Positions 43,568 to 52,136 of a stretch of 64,000 nucleotides of DNA are shown in pieces (positions within the stretch are counted from its first letter, which is position 1; every line of letters begins with the position of its first letter). Where the stretch lies: positions 1 to 64,000 of the forward strand of contig CAYLXK010000008.1 of the NCBI GenBank assembly GCA_964387685.1, written 5' to 3'. Made by a program: the position numbers and the translations under genes. The stretch is from Bryobacter sp964387685 (lineage in GTDB: Bacteria; Acidobacteriota; Terriglobia; Bryobacterales; Bryobacteraceae). Below the pieces are notes generated by a model. That model made no database searches, was not told where the DNA came from, and saw only the letters and a list, made by a program, of their open reading frames with translations.

Positions 43568-44737
43568 ATGATGCTGTTTTCGACGCCTCCGACGACCAAC
43601 GATAGGCCCGCTTTCGACGGCGAGCCGCATTTTGCTTATTTGAGTCAAAGCGGGCGTCCATTCGCCGCGGCAGCAAGACGGCTTATCGAGGAATGGCTGG
43701 AAGAGTTTCCACCGGCACACCGCCAGGAGTTGATCCGTAGGATGCAAACCGATCTCAATGATCAATTTGAAGGGGCGTTCTTCGAGCTATATCTCCATGC
43801 GCTATTTAGGCGACTTGGGTATCAAATAGAGGTTCATCCAGAGGCGGGCGGTAGTGGGAAAAGACCAGACTTTAGAATGACTTCTCAGAATGGTGAGAGC
43901 TTTTTTTGCGAAGGCGCCTCAGTGGGACAAAGTCGTCGCACTCGTGCCCAACAGAGCCGCATAAATGATGCTTACAATGCCATGCAATCGATTGATTCGC
44001 CCGAAGTTTTTCTAGTAGTGGAGCATTTTGGCGTGCCGGAAACTCCTGTGCCTCTAAATGAACTCAAGAAATTGGTCGAGCGTTTCCTTGCCGGATTGGA
44101 TTACGAGCAACTTCGATTGATTGCCGATTGCGGAGATTCCGATCTGCTTCCCTCAGTTGTATTTGACTACGAAGGCCTGAGTATCAAGGTGAGCGCATTT
44201 CCCAAGAGCCGGGCGCGAAGAGGATCGAGAACACGCCAAGCAATAGGCGCTCGTGGACCTGGTGAGGCAGAGTGGATTGACGACCGGACGCCAATACACG
44301 GAAAGATAAAGCAGAAGGCTCACCAATACGGAGAATTGGGCGAGGCACTCCTGATTGCGATTAACGGATCCGGGCGGCACTTAGATGACGACGACCACAT
44401 GGAGATACTTTTTGGTCAGGAGACCATCGAAATCCAGAGTTATCCCGACGGGTCCTGTAGTGAGCCAATTCCAGGACGGAAACGGAATGGCGTATGGCGC
44501 GGACCGGAGGGGCCTCAAAACCGCCGTGTCAGCGCCGTTTTGTTTATCAACTCGTTGCTTCCGTGGACCGTTGGAGCTTGGGAACCGACTCTCTACCACC
44601 ACCCGGAACCCCGTTATCACATAGCTGGTATTCCCGATAAGGTACGCCAAGGCCGCGTAGTGGAGGACTACATGCGTTGGTTCGGTGGCGTGCCGAGCCG
44701 CGAGTTCTTGAGTGTACCGGATCTAACGCTCCCCTAG
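43568..44737 (+). CDS. Unknown protein with nuclease-like (PD-(D/E)XK type) core, accessory region
   Basis: 389 residues from ATG at 43568 (a TTG four codons up is possible). I do not recognise a named family. Residues about 70-125 show a pattern like a PD-(D/E)XK nuclease core: FEGAFFELYLHALFRRLGY with a helix glutamate, then HPEAGGSGKRPDFRM with the PD dyad, and SFFCEGAS where the usual E-x-K would be (here E-G-A). So the lysine is missing or displaced. The rest is a mixed alpha/beta domain with SVVFDYEGLSIKVSAFP. Base composition is visibly more AT-rich than in nrdJ. Followed by two toxin-antitoxin pairs, so it may belong to a transferred defence-type patch. Confidence 0.55.
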   Translation: MMLFSTPPTTNDRPAFDGEPHFAYLSQSGRPFAAAARRLIEEWLEEFPPAHRQELIRRMQTDLNDQFEGAFFELYLHALFRRLGYQIEVHPEAGGSGKRPDFRMTSQNGESFFCEGASVGQSRRTRAQQSRINDAYNAMQSIDSPEVFLVVEHFGVPETPVPLNELKKLVERFLAGLDYEQLRLIADCGDSDLLPSVVFDYEGLSIKVSAFPKSRARRGSRTRQAIGARGPGEAEWIDDRTPIHGKIKQKAHQYGELGEALLIAINGSGRHLDDDDHMEILFGQETIEIQSYPDGSCSEPIPGRKRNGVWRGPEGPQNRRVSAVLFINSLLPWTVGAWEPTLYHHPEPRYHIAGIPDKVRQGRVVEDYMRWFGGVPSREFLSVPDLTLP

Positions 44738-44747
44738 TCTTTTGCTG

Positions 44748-45083
44748 TCAACTGTCGAGCTCCAGCGCCTCTCGCAGTGCGCGTTCCAGCAGCCGCAGCT
44801 TCCCCGGCGGGAACTGCCCTACATACCGCGTCAGCAGCGATTTTGGCAGGCTTAGCAACTCGTGGCAGTGGATGCTGGATTCGTGCTTCAGCCCGTCCTC
44901 TGTTGAGACGCGGACCTGCGTGCTCAACCCGTCATAGCTGCTATAAACCGGCGCGCAGATCACGCTTGAGAACTTGGAATCAATGAGGAGTTGGCGGCTT
45001 AGCAGCACGAAGACACGCTGCTTTTTAGGGTCCCGCGACCCCGGTTTGGACACCAGGCAAAGCTCGCCTCGCCTCCTATCCAC
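44748..45083 (-). CDS. MazF/PemK-family toxin
   Basis: 111 residues, GTG start at 45083. The start RRGELCLVSKPGSRDPKKQRVFVLLSR, then VICAPVYSSYDGLSTQV and HCHELLSLPKSLLTRYVGQF match MazF/PemK endoribonucleases, which cut mRNA when freed from their antitoxin. Family length is usual. It overlaps the antitoxin gene by 85 bases, far more than the usual few, because the antitoxin frame lacks a stop where expected. Confidence 0.85.
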   Translation of the reverse strand: MDRRRGELCLVSKPGSRDPKKQRVFVLLSRQLLIDSKFSSVICAPVYSSYDGLSTQVRVSTEDGLKHESSIHCHELLSLPKSLLTRYVGQFPPGKLRLLERALREALELDS

Positions 45084-45295
45084 TTCTGGTAATCCAGCAC
45101 ATCCAAAGCCTCGCGGTTCAATTTGGCATATTCCCGCTCCAGGATCGCCGCATCTCGAGCTTGGCGTTCCGCTTTCCCAAGGGCGGCCAAGTGAGACCGC
45201 GCGGCCCGCTCGAGAAACGCGGAGCGATTGGAGTCGAGCTTGTCGATTTCGGTCAAGAGGTCTTCCGGCAGTGTGATGGATGTCTTGACTTTCAC
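44999..45295 (-). CDS. Ribbon-helix-helix antitoxin of the MazF-type toxin
   Basis: 98 residues from a GTG. KVKTSITLPEDLLTEIDKLDSNRSAFLERA is a ribbon-helix-helix DNA-binding domain (1-40), and LNREALDVLDYQKW is the toxin-binding tail. In related pairs the protein ends at about this Trp; here another 28 residues follow (GGEASFAWCP...), read in the frame that overlaps the toxin start. A small deletion or frame change that removed the original stop would explain this. Confidence 0.8.
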   Translation of the reverse strand: MKVKTSITLPEDLLTEIDKLDSNRSAFLERAARSHLAALGKAERQARDAAILEREYAKLNREALDVLDYQKWIGGEASFAWCPNRGRGTLKSSVSSCC

Positions 45296-45360
45296 AAGAC
45301 GATCATACGGCGCCGAGTGCTACTGCGATGCTTGGGCCAGCCGCCGCTCGTTAGAGATTT

Positions 45361-45379
45361 GACCAGATCCGATCTGGTC
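45361..45379. promoter_or_regulatory. Palindromic operator upstream of Phd/PIN pair
   Basis: GACCAGATC-C-GATCTGGTC is a 19-base perfect palindrome with a one-base centre, 13 bases before the antitoxin ATG. A TTGACC candidate -35 (45359-45364) overlaps its left arm. Autoregulation by the Phd-type antitoxin is the likely reading, because such pairs repress their own promoter. Confidence 0.65.
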
Positions 45380-45391
45380 TATTCTGTAATC

Positions 45392-45637
45392 ATGATTCTG
45401 AAAAACATCTCGGAAGCCAAGGCCCAACTCTCCGCTTTGATCGAAGCGGTACAGAAGGGCGAGGAGGTTTTGATCGGAAAGGCGGGTAAGCCGGTGGCCC
45501 GTTTGACCGGTTACCAAGGAGGAGCTACGCCGCGCCGATTCGGAGCCCTCGCCGATCAGATCGCGATACACGGCGATTTCGAAGACGAACTACCTGCGGA
45601 CATCGCCAAGAGCTTTGGCATATTTGGCCAAGCGTGA
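45392..45637 (+). CDS. Phd/YefM-family antitoxin
   Basis: 81 residues from the ATG at 45392; longer open frames run into the neighbouring module and have no support. NISEAKAQLSALIEAVQKGEEVLIGKAGKPVARL is the standard Phd/YefM DNA-binding domain; the tail (residues 50-81, FEDELPADIAKSFGIF) is the toxin-binding part. The stop overlaps the GTG of the PIN toxin by GTGA. Confidence 0.93.
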   Translation: MILKNISEAKAQLSALIEAVQKGEEVLIGKAGKPVARLTGYQGGATPRRFGALADQIAIHGDFEDELPADIAKSFGIFGQA

Positions 45638-46011
45638 GACTTCTTCTCGATACTCACATTCTTTTGTGGTGGCTGTCGGGGAGCGCCCGGCTTCCCCGCC
45701 GAAGCCGCGAGCGGCTTGTGGACCCCGGGAACACTCTATTTATAAGCGCTGCGTCGCTTTGGGAGATTCGAATCAAAGAGTCGCTCGGAAGAATCCAGGT
45801 TCCGGCCGACTTGGAAAGGCAACTGGGTCCATTGGGAATGGAAGCCTTAGCGATTTCGACTGCCCATACCGCCGCGCTAGCTGACCTACCGCTGTTGCAT
45901 CGGGATCCATTTGACCGCATGCTGCTGGCGCAAGCCTCCGTTGAGGGGATGAAACTCTTGACGTCGGACCGTGCAGTGTTGGCGTACGGACCGCCTAGTC
46001 TCGCGGCCTAA
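45634..46011 (+). CDS. PIN-domain toxin (VapC type)
   Basis: 125 residues, GTG start overlapping the antitoxin stop. PIN active-site acids: Asp6 in LLLDTH, Glu44 in SLWEI, Asp91/Asp94 in HRDPFDRM and Asp112 in LTSD. It is an RNase toxin controlled by the Phd-type partner. The 3' end overlaps the opposite ATP-grasp gene by four bases. Confidence 0.93.
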   Translation: MRLLLDTHILLWWLSGSARLPRRSRERLVDPGNTLFISAASLWEIRIKESLGRIQVPADLERQLGPLGMEALAISTAHTAALADLPLLHRDPFDRMLLAQASVEGMKLLTSDRAVLAYGPPSLAA

Positions 46012-46940
46012 GCGGAGTGAATCTTTCCCGCCAGCCAGTCCGCCACCCGCGCAAAGGGGTCGATGCCAAAGGCTTCGCCGATGGGCTTGCGGAGGTTCGA
46101 ATTGGCGTTGATGTCGTAGAAGACTAAACGGCCGTCCGCCGCTTCGAGATATTCAATGCCGCCCACATCGAGGGAAGCCGCGGCGATAATGCGCTCCCCG
46201 GCGTGAACGGCAGTCGAAGGGACCGCCGCGTAGGGATAGAACTCGACAGGCTGCACCGCAGGCAGGTCGCAATGGCCCGCACCGCCGTCCCCGGGATGGC
46301 AGACCTCCGAGGGGCACAGGTTAAAGGCGCCATGCGAAATCACCCGCATCGCATAGAGCAACTGGCCGCCCAGGAATTCCATGCGCACAATGCCTTGGCC
46401 CGCGGGCACGGGGAAGTATTCTTGGAGCAAAAGTAAGTTGTCCGGCAGCCAGAGCTCCGGTTGTTCCCGCAGCAAGCGGCGCAGCTCTGCGGGCTCTTCG
46501 AGCAGAAACATCCGCGCGCCGCTGCCGCCTTGCTCGGGCTTCAGCAGCGCGGGCCAAAGATCCCACTGGGCGAGCGCGGCGTCTGGATCGTTGAAGGCGA
46601 GCGAACGCGGATGCGCGATGTCCAATTGCCGCAAGAGTGCGGCTTGGGCAGACTTGCTTAATTCCAGAGCAAAGGCCTTCGAGCCGTTCAAGACGCGCGC
46701 ACCGCCGGTTTCCAGAGAGCGCATGAGCGACAAAGCCAAGGGTACGGCACGGGTATGGTCGCGCACGTAGGCGCTGGGGCTGGCCTGATTGAAGAAAAGC
46801 TTGGCGGCGGGCACCGCGTCGGGGTCAAAGGCGGCGCGCTTCAGGTCGAAGGGGGCATAGTCGACGCCCCGCGCTTGGAGGGCCGCAAAGAGCGGCTTTT
46901 GCCATTCCGGGTGCTCATAAAGGACGATCAGGTCCTTCAT
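46008..46940 (-). CDS. ATP-grasp family protein
   Basis: 310 residues from ATG. RimK-like ATP-grasp layout: LNGSKAFALELSKSAQ in the linker helix, PALLKPEQGGSGARM as the nucleotide loop (around 130-145), EYFPVPAGQGIVRMEFLGG, and the metal site YLEAADGRLVFYDINANSNLR near the end. The substrate is unknown; ligases of this fold join a carboxylate with an amine or thiol. Its start shares one base with the stop of pgl (TAATG), so it is the last gene of the zwf operon; a metabolic link is implied by place only. Confidence 0.8.
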   Translation of the reverse strand: MKDLIVLYEHPEWQKPLFAALQARGVDYAPFDLKRAAFDPDAVPAAKLFFNQASPSAYVRDHTRAVPLALSLMRSLETGGARVLNGSKAFALELSKSAQAALLRQLDIAHPRSLAFNDPDAALAQWDLWPALLKPEQGGSGARMFLLEEPAELRRLLREQPELWLPDNLLLLQEYFPVPAGQGIVRMEFLGGQLLYAMRVISHGAFNLCPSEVCHPGDGGAGHCDLPAVQPVEFYPYAAVPSTAVHAGERIIAAASLDVGGIEYLEAADGRLVFYDINANSNLRKPIGEAFGIDPFARVADWLAGKIHSA

Positions 46941-47671
46941 TATTTTGATTTCAGCAGGCGGGCCGCGGCTTCATCCACGTACCACTGAGTCGGGTAGGGA
47001 GGCTTGGCCGCAATTTGGCAAGGGTGCTTGCGGATGTCTTCCTTGCCTTCGAGTACGGCTCGTAAGGCCTCCGCCTTATCGGCGCCCGGACTCAAGATAA
47101 CGGTGTGGCGGGCGGCCCGAAGCACCGCAGGCATCAGCGTCACGCGATGACTGTTGAACTTTTCAACGAAGGTATTGGAAACCACCTCGTACTCGTCTTC
47201 CACGAGTGGGTCGCCGGGAAACAAACTGGCCGTGTGCGAATCGGCGCCCATGCCGCGATGGATCAGATCGAAGACGGGAATCTCATTTTCTTTGAGCTTG
47301 AAATCGACGCGCAGTTCGCTGGCGTAGTGGGCGGCGGCTTCCTCGGGATATCGCTCGCCGGCGATGCGGTTTAGATGCGTGACGGGGATATTCGCCGGGC
47401 CGATCAAGGTCTCCATGGCCATGCGGAAATTCGAATCCGCATGATCGGGCGGGACCACGCGTTCGTCCACCCAGTAGAGGAATATGTTGGACCAATCCAA
47501 GTCGTGCTTGGCCAGAAAGGAGAACATGAGTTTGGGAGAAGAGCCGCCGGAAAGGGCGATGCGGGCTAGGCCGCGTTGGGCTAGCGTTTCTTTGACGACG
47601 TTGGCTATGCGCTGGGCGCAAGCCTCCGCGGCGGCGGGGGCATCGGGGAATACGTTAAGGAAAGCGGGCAT
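46940..47671 (-). CDS. pgl: 6-phosphogluconolactonase
   Basis: 243 residues from ATG. Hydrolyses 6-phosphogluconolactone in the oxidative pentose phosphate pathway. GlcN6P-isomerase/6-phosphogluconolactonase family motifs: IALSGGSSPKLMF (about 37-49), WVDERVVPPDHADSN and DLIHRGMGADSHTASLFPG with the catalytic His-containing loop. The gene follows opcA by three bases. Confidence 0.94.
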   Translation of the reverse strand: MPAFLNVFPDAPAAAEACAQRIANVVKETLAQRGLARIALSGGSSPKLMFSFLAKHDLDWSNIFLYWVDERVVPPDHADSNFRMAMETLIGPANIPVTHLNRIAGERYPEEAAAHYASELRVDFKLKENEIPVFDLIHRGMGADSHTASLFPGDPLVEDEYEVVSNTFVEKFNSHRVTLMPAVLRAARHTVILSPGADKAEALRAVLEGKEDIRKHPCQIAAKPPYPTQWYVDEAAARLLKSK

Positions 47672-47674
47672 GGG

Positions 47675-48676
47675 TTAACGGCTAAGCGACAAGAGATGGA
47701 CGGTGCGCGCAAAGACGGGGTCACGCTCAAGCAGGGTGATTTCTTCACGCAGCAATTGGGCTTCGTCCTGCACTTCAAATAAGGCGCGCGAGGTGAAGTC
47801 GCGGACCTGAATTTCGGCAACACCCTTTTCCGGGCGTTCGATGGAGACGGAAGTTTCCGGCGAGATAAAGCGCATGCGGCGAATCTGCCAGGGCACTTCC
47901 TCCTCTTCGGGGGCATGGATCAATGCAACGGGGAATGCGGCTCCCAGGATGGAGCGCACCCAGGCGCTCAGGTAACGCGCGGCCACCGGTTCCGGCCCGC
48001 GGGCATAATGAATCTCCACTTTGCTAAGGGAATCGAAGAAGCTGCGGCAATCCAGCCTTTCAAACGCGGTGGAAACGGTTTGCCGCCAGCGGGTGAGGCG
48101 GGCCCAAGCAAGATCCCCGTAGAGCCGGCCCGCGCGCAGTTCCGCGTCCAGGGAGCGAATGCTCTCGTGGGGCGAGGCATGGGAGCGCGTATCGACGATG
48201 ACCTTGTCGGCGAGCGCGGCAAAGGAAGAAAAATCCGGATGGGCGAATACCTGGGCGCTGCGGCACCAAAAAACAACCGGCAGATCCGGCGCCACCAGGC
48301 CCTGCAGCAACGCCTCGATCTCGCCAAAATTGCTCCCGCCCGCGCTGAGCTCGATTTGCTCGCAACAAATCTGCGAGCGGCGGCCAAAGGGCATCCAGCA
48401 CGTGGCGTAGGCGCGTCCAGACAGGGCGGCGACAGGATCCTTCGCCAGGCGCAGCACAATCGCGCGGGCCGGATGCTCGTGCATCAATTGGCTCAGCGCC
48501 TCTAGGGCTCGGCGCTCGTCCTCGCCCTCTTCCACGCCCACCAGGATGGTCATCGTAACCGCGCGCAAGACACCGGCGGAGCGATCCGAACCTTCCGTTT
48601 CCGCCTTGCCGAGGCTGATCCATTCGGCGGCCAAATCCTTCAGCAGTTTTTCCGGCTTTACGACCGCGCTCGCCAT
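47675..48676 (-). CDS. opcA: Glucose-6-phosphate dehydrogenase assembly protein OpcA
   Basis: 333 residues from the ATG at 48676; this ATG forms TAATG with the zwf stop and has GGAGA eight bases before it. OpcA allosterically assists G6P dehydrogenase, best known from cyanobacteria and actinobacteria. Typical features: N-terminal LLKDLAAEWISLG, HEHPARAIVL, and GGSNFGEIEALLQGLVAPDLPVVFWCR in the centre. Placement right behind zwf supports the call. Confidence 0.9.
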   Translation of the reverse strand: MASAVVKPEKLLKDLAAEWISLGKAETEGSDRSAGVLRAVTMTILVGVEEGEDERRALEALSQLMHEHPARAIVLRLAKDPVAALSGRAYATCWMPFGRRSQICCEQIELSAGGSNFGEIEALLQGLVAPDLPVVFWCRSAQVFAHPDFSSFAALADKVIVDTRSHASPHESIRSLDAELRAGRLYGDLAWARLTRWRQTVSTAFERLDCRSFFDSLSKVEIHYARGPEPVAARYLSAWVRSILGAAFPVALIHAPEEEEVPWQIRRMRFISPETSVSIERPEKGVAEIQVRDFTSRALFEVQDEAQLLREEITLLERDPVFARTVHLLSLSR

Positions 48677-50229
48677 TATGGGATTCTCCATTGATGGCCA
48701 TTGCGGCCCAGCATATCGTCGGACGCTTGGGGCCCCCAGGAGCCGGCCTCGTAGTTCGGCAACTCGAATTTCGTCTCCGCCCAATGGTTCAAGATCGGCT
48801 CCACGGCCTTCCAGCTTGCTTCCACCATATCCTGCCGCGTGTATAGCGTGCTGTCGCCGGCTAACGCGTCCAGCAGCAAGGTCTCGTAGGCCGACGGCGT
48901 GCGGGTGCCGAAGCTGGAGCCGTAGTTGAAATCCATCGATACCGGCCGCAGCTTCATGCCGCCACCGGCGGGGTCTTTGGATTGAAAGCGCAGGCTGATG
49001 CCCTCGTCGGGCTGGATGCGCAGGATCATCAAATTGGGTGCGGCCAGGGGGGACGCGTCCGCCGCGCTTTTTCCAAACAAGGAGAGCGGCGCCTCGTTGA
49101 AGCGAATCGCAATGTCGGTCACCCGCTTAGGTAAACGCTTACCCGTGCGCACGTAGAACGGCACGCCGGCCCAACGCCAATTGTCCACAAAAAAGGTAAC
49201 GGCCGCGTAGGTATCGGTCTGCGCCTCGGGATGGACGCCCGTTTCCTGCCGGAAACCCGGCAGATCTTCATTGCCGATGCGCGCGGGCCCGTATTGGCCC
49301 TTCACGGCGTGCGTGTCCACTTCGCCCGGCTTCAGGATCTTGATGCTGCGGAGAAGCTTCGAGCGCTCGTCGCGCACGCTGTCGGGCTCAAAGACCGGGG
49401 GTGGCTCCATGGCGACGGTGGCCATCACCTGCAACAGATGATTTTGGATCATGTCCCGCAAAGCGCCGGCTTCCTGGTAATAGGCGCCGCGTCCTTCGAC
49501 GCCAATCGATTCCGCGGCCGTCACTTGCACGTGATTGATGTAGCGGCGATTCCAGAGCGGTTCGAAAATCGTATTGCCAAAGCGAAAGGCGAGGACATTC
49601 TGAACGGTTTCCTTGCCCAGGTAATGGTCGATGCGGTAGATGTCGCGTTCGGCAAAGACGGCCGAGATGCGCCGGTTCAACGCTTGCGCGCTTTCCAGAT
49701 CGTGACCGAAGGGCTTTTCAATGACGACGCGGCGCCAGGCGCCCCCCTCGTGCTTGGCAAGGCCGGCCGCGCCGATCTGCTCCACTACGTCGGCATAAAA
49801 GCTGGGCTGCGTGGAGAGATAGAAAAGGACATTACCGCCGGTGCCGCGTTCCGTCTCGATGGCGTCCAACTGCTGCTTGAGGGCCGCGTAGCAGGCGGGG
49901 TCCGAAATATCACCCGGTACATAGAAAAGGCCGCGTTCGAAATCCGCCCAGAGCGCCGCGTCGAAGGGGGAGTTTTCGATAAACTTCTCCACCGACTCGC
50001 GCATCTTGACGCGGAAGTCCTCATGCGACATCTTGGTGCGCGAATTGCCCACGATGGAGAAACCGCTAGGCAACTTGCGTTCATAGGCCAGGCGGTAAAG
50101 CGCGGGCAGGAGCTTGCGCATGGTCAAGTCCCCATTGGCGCCAAAGATCAGGACCGAACAGGGAGGAATCCGGCGCTCGAAACGCAGCGGATCGTGAAAA
50201 GGGTTAGCCGACGAGGTCGCCTGCGACAT
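48676..50229 (-). CDS. zwf: Glucose-6-phosphate 1-dehydrogenase
   Basis: 517 residues from the ATG at 50229 (MSQATSSANP). The upstream frame continues but gives unrelated basic sequence. NADP site VLIFGANGDLTMRKLLPALY (N-terminal), EKPFGHDLESAQ and active-site RIDHYLGKE with the catalytic His/Lys. Catalyses the first step of the oxidative pentose phosphate pathway, making NADPH. First gene of the operon zwf-opcA-pgl-ATP-grasp. Confidence 0.97.
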   Translation of the reverse strand: MSQATSSANPFHDPLRFERRIPPCSVLIFGANGDLTMRKLLPALYRLAYERKLPSGFSIVGNSRTKMSHEDFRVKMRESVEKFIENSPFDAALWADFERGLFYVPGDISDPACYAALKQQLDAIETERGTGGNVLFYLSTQPSFYADVVEQIGAAGLAKHEGGAWRRVVIEKPFGHDLESAQALNRRISAVFAERDIYRIDHYLGKETVQNVLAFRFGNTIFEPLWNRRYINHVQVTAAESIGVEGRGAYYQEAGALRDMIQNHLLQVMATVAMEPPPVFEPDSVRDERSKLLRSIKILKPGEVDTHAVKGQYGPARIGNEDLPGFRQETGVHPEAQTDTYAAVTFFVDNWRWAGVPFYVRTGKRLPKRVTDIAIRFNEAPLSLFGKSAADASPLAAPNLMILRIQPDEGISLRFQSKDPAGGGMKLRPVSMDFNYGSSFGTRTPSAYETLLLDALAGDSTLYTRQDMVEASWKAVEPILNHWAETKFELPNYEAGSWGPQASDDMLGRNGHQWRIP

Positions 50230-50336
50230 GAATAAAGAGGATAGCAGGGGTGGCGGCGCATCGGTTGTGTTTCGTTTGCTGTCGGCGGTGGCAAGCGCAT
50301 GCGTAACGCGGCGGGCGGCGCCTTCGTCTCCTGTCC

Positions 50337-50720
50337 ATGCCACTGTCGATGCAACGCCGCATTCTCATCCAGACCACGCTCGTTTTGGGAGCGCTCCCCT
50401 TCGTCCTGTTTGCCGCCGATGTCGCCGGCAAGTGGGTAGCCCAGGTTCCCGGCCGCGATGGCCAGACCCGCGAACAGGCCATAACCTTTGCCGTCGATGG
50501 CGATAAGCTGAGCGGCACCATGGCAGGCGGCCCCGGCCCCGAGGCCAAGATCGAGGACGGCAAGATCGAAGGCGACAAGCTTTCCTTCAAGGTCACTCGT
50601 GAAATGGGCGGCAACTCCGTCACCTGGACCTACAAGGGCGTGATCGCGGGCGATGAGATCAAATTCACGCGCGAGGGCGGCCGCGCCCCTCAGGAATTCG
50701 TCGCCAAACGCGCGAAGTAG
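50337..50720 (+). CDS. Small secreted hypothetical protein
   Basis: 127 residues from ATG at 50337, or 123 from the ATG at 50349. Signal peptide (ILIQTTLVLGALPFVLFA-A), then a beta-rich body with ADVAGKWVAQVPGRDGQT and repeating GDKLSGTM / GDKLSFKV strands, like a small lipocalin-type barrel. I have seen this pattern in many Acidobacteria secreted proteins of unknown function. Divergent from zwf with about 107 bases between starts. Confidence 0.72.
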   Translation: MPLSMQRRILIQTTLVLGALPFVLFAADVAGKWVAQVPGRDGQTREQAITFAVDGDKLSGTMAGGPGPEAKIEDGKIEGDKLSFKVTREMGGNSVTWTYKGVIAGDEIKFTREGGRAPQEFVAKRAK

Positions 50721-50737
50721 TCTGCTATTTCTAGGGG

Positions 50738-51466
50738 GTGCCAGTTTCCCTTGAAAACGAACGAGTATTGATTGTCGGCGCCTCCAGCGGCATTGGCCGC
50801 GAGGCTGCCCGGTTGTTTGCCCGCGACGGGGCTAAGGTCTACGCGAGCGCGCGGCGCTTGGAGCGGCTGGAAGAACTCGCCTCCAGCCTGGCCGCCGAAG
50901 GATTTCCGATTTCCTTTGGCGCGGCCGATGCCGCGAGTCACGAATCGATGGAAGCGCTGGCGGCCGACGCGCTGCGCCAAATGGGCGGCGTAGATATCCT
51001 GGTTTACGCTACGGGCACCAACACGCCGGACCGCGCCCTGACTCGTCTGAATCGCACGATCTGGAACGAATTGATCGAAGTCAATTTAAACGGTGCCTAT
51101 TCGCTGAGCGCAGCCTTGCTTCCGGCCATGCGCGCCTCGAAAAAAGGCTACTTTCTCTACGTCTCTTCGATCTCGGGCAAGTATGGCGATGTTTCCGGCG
51201 CGGCCTACCAGGCTTCCAAACGCGGCATGTTGGGCCTGGCCGCGGCGATTCGCGCCGAAGAGAAGGAAAACTCGATCCGCACCTGCGTCGTCTGTCCAGG
51301 GCTGGTGGACACGGAATTGATGGAGAAACGTCCCGTTAAGCCCAGTGCGGAGACGCTGGGTAAGGCGCTGCAGCCGGTAGATGTCGCAGACTTGATTTTT
51401 GCCATTGCCAAACTGCATCCGCGCGCCGTCGTGCCCGAAGTGGAAATCTGGCCTACGGTTCTGTAG
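50738..51466 (+). CDS. Short-chain dehydrogenase/reductase
   Basis: 242 residues from a GTG. Rossmann fold nucleotide site GASSGIG (14-20); active-site Ser143 or Ser144, Tyr157 and Lys161 in the YxxxK motif (YQASK); structural NLNGAY around 116-121. R39-R40 in ASARR suggests preference for NADP. The substrate is not known. It follows the small secreted protein by 17 bases and may share its transcript. Confidence 0.92.
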   Translation: MPVSLENERVLIVGASSGIGREAARLFARDGAKVYASARRLERLEELASSLAAEGFPISFGAADAASHESMEALAADALRQMGGVDILVYATGTNTPDRALTRLNRTIWNELIEVNLNGAYSLSAALLPAMRASKKGYFLYVSSISGKYGDVSGAAYQASKRGMLGLAAAIRAEEKENSIRTCVVCPGLVDTELMEKRPVKPSAETLGKALQPVDVADLIFAIAKLHPRAVVPEVEIWPTVL

Positions 51467-51515
51467 ATAGAACTTAATACTAAGTCGAGTAGCGCGATGC
51501 TACACTGTGTGCCTC

Positions 51516-52136
51516 ATGAGGCAGGCCGAGTCTCCCACGAAAGCACTATTAAATCGTTGTGCTGCGGGAGAATTGTCCGCTTGTGAGGAGGCCTACGCCT
51601 CACTTCAAGATTTATTCGAGAAGATAGCGCGGCGAATCGCTTTGGAATTTCATGCGCCGTCCGAAGCCAACGAGCTGGTGCAGGAAATCTTTCTGAAGTT
51701 GACGGCCTGCCAGAAAAGCCTACCCGCGTCTCTGCCAGATGGAGAAGCGGAAGCTCGGGCCTATTTGGCCTGCTTAGCGGCCAACGCTTCCCGGGATTGG
51801 TTTCGAGTGAGAGGCGCAGCCAAAAGAGGCTACGCCGCTACCACAACGCTAGACGATTCCAGTCGCAATATTGAAAAGGCGCTAGGCCGAAATGCGTCCT
51901 TAGATCGAGAAGTACTGATACGCGAAATTGAGGAATTATTGCCGAGCTCTCAACGAGAGCGCACAATATTTCGTTTGTTTTATCGTCAAGGTTTCTCTGC
52001 CAGTGAAATTGCGCAAATTCCTGCAATTCAGCTTTCTACCAAGGGCGTGGAAAGCGTTCTCACCCGCCTCAGCAAAAGTATTCGCGAAAAATTGCAGCAG
52101 GCCAAAGGGAAATCGTCAGCGGGGACGTATTCATGA
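51516..52136 (+). CDS. ECF-type RNA polymerase sigma factor
   Basis: 206 residues from the ATG at 51516 (a GTG three codons upstream is possible). Region 2: FEKIARRIALEFHAPSEANELVQEIFLKL. Region 4: EELLPSSQRERTIFRLFYRQGFSASEIAQIPAIQLSTKGVESVLTRLSKSIREKL, a helix-turn-helix for -35 binding. It has no sigma region 1 or 3, hence the ECF class. The stop overlaps the start of the anti-sigma/CHAT gene by ATGA, so the two are made together. Composition is less GC-rich than in the flanking SDR gene. Confidence 0.9.
   Translation: MRQAESPTKALLNRCAAGELSACEEAYASLQDLFEKIARRIALEFHAPSEANELVQEIFLKLTACQKSLPASLPDGEAEARAYLACLAANASRDWFRVRGAAKRGYAATTTLDDSSRNIEKALGRNASLDREVLIREIEELLPSSQRERTIFRLFYRQGFSASEIAQIPAIQLSTKGVESVLTRLSKSIREKLQQAKGKSSAGTYS

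Noticed and set aside
45161..45391. Extension of the Phd antitoxin frame upstream
   Set aside because: The extension overlaps the opposite antitoxin gene, has no conserved sequence, and the ATG at 45392 starts the family domain exactly.
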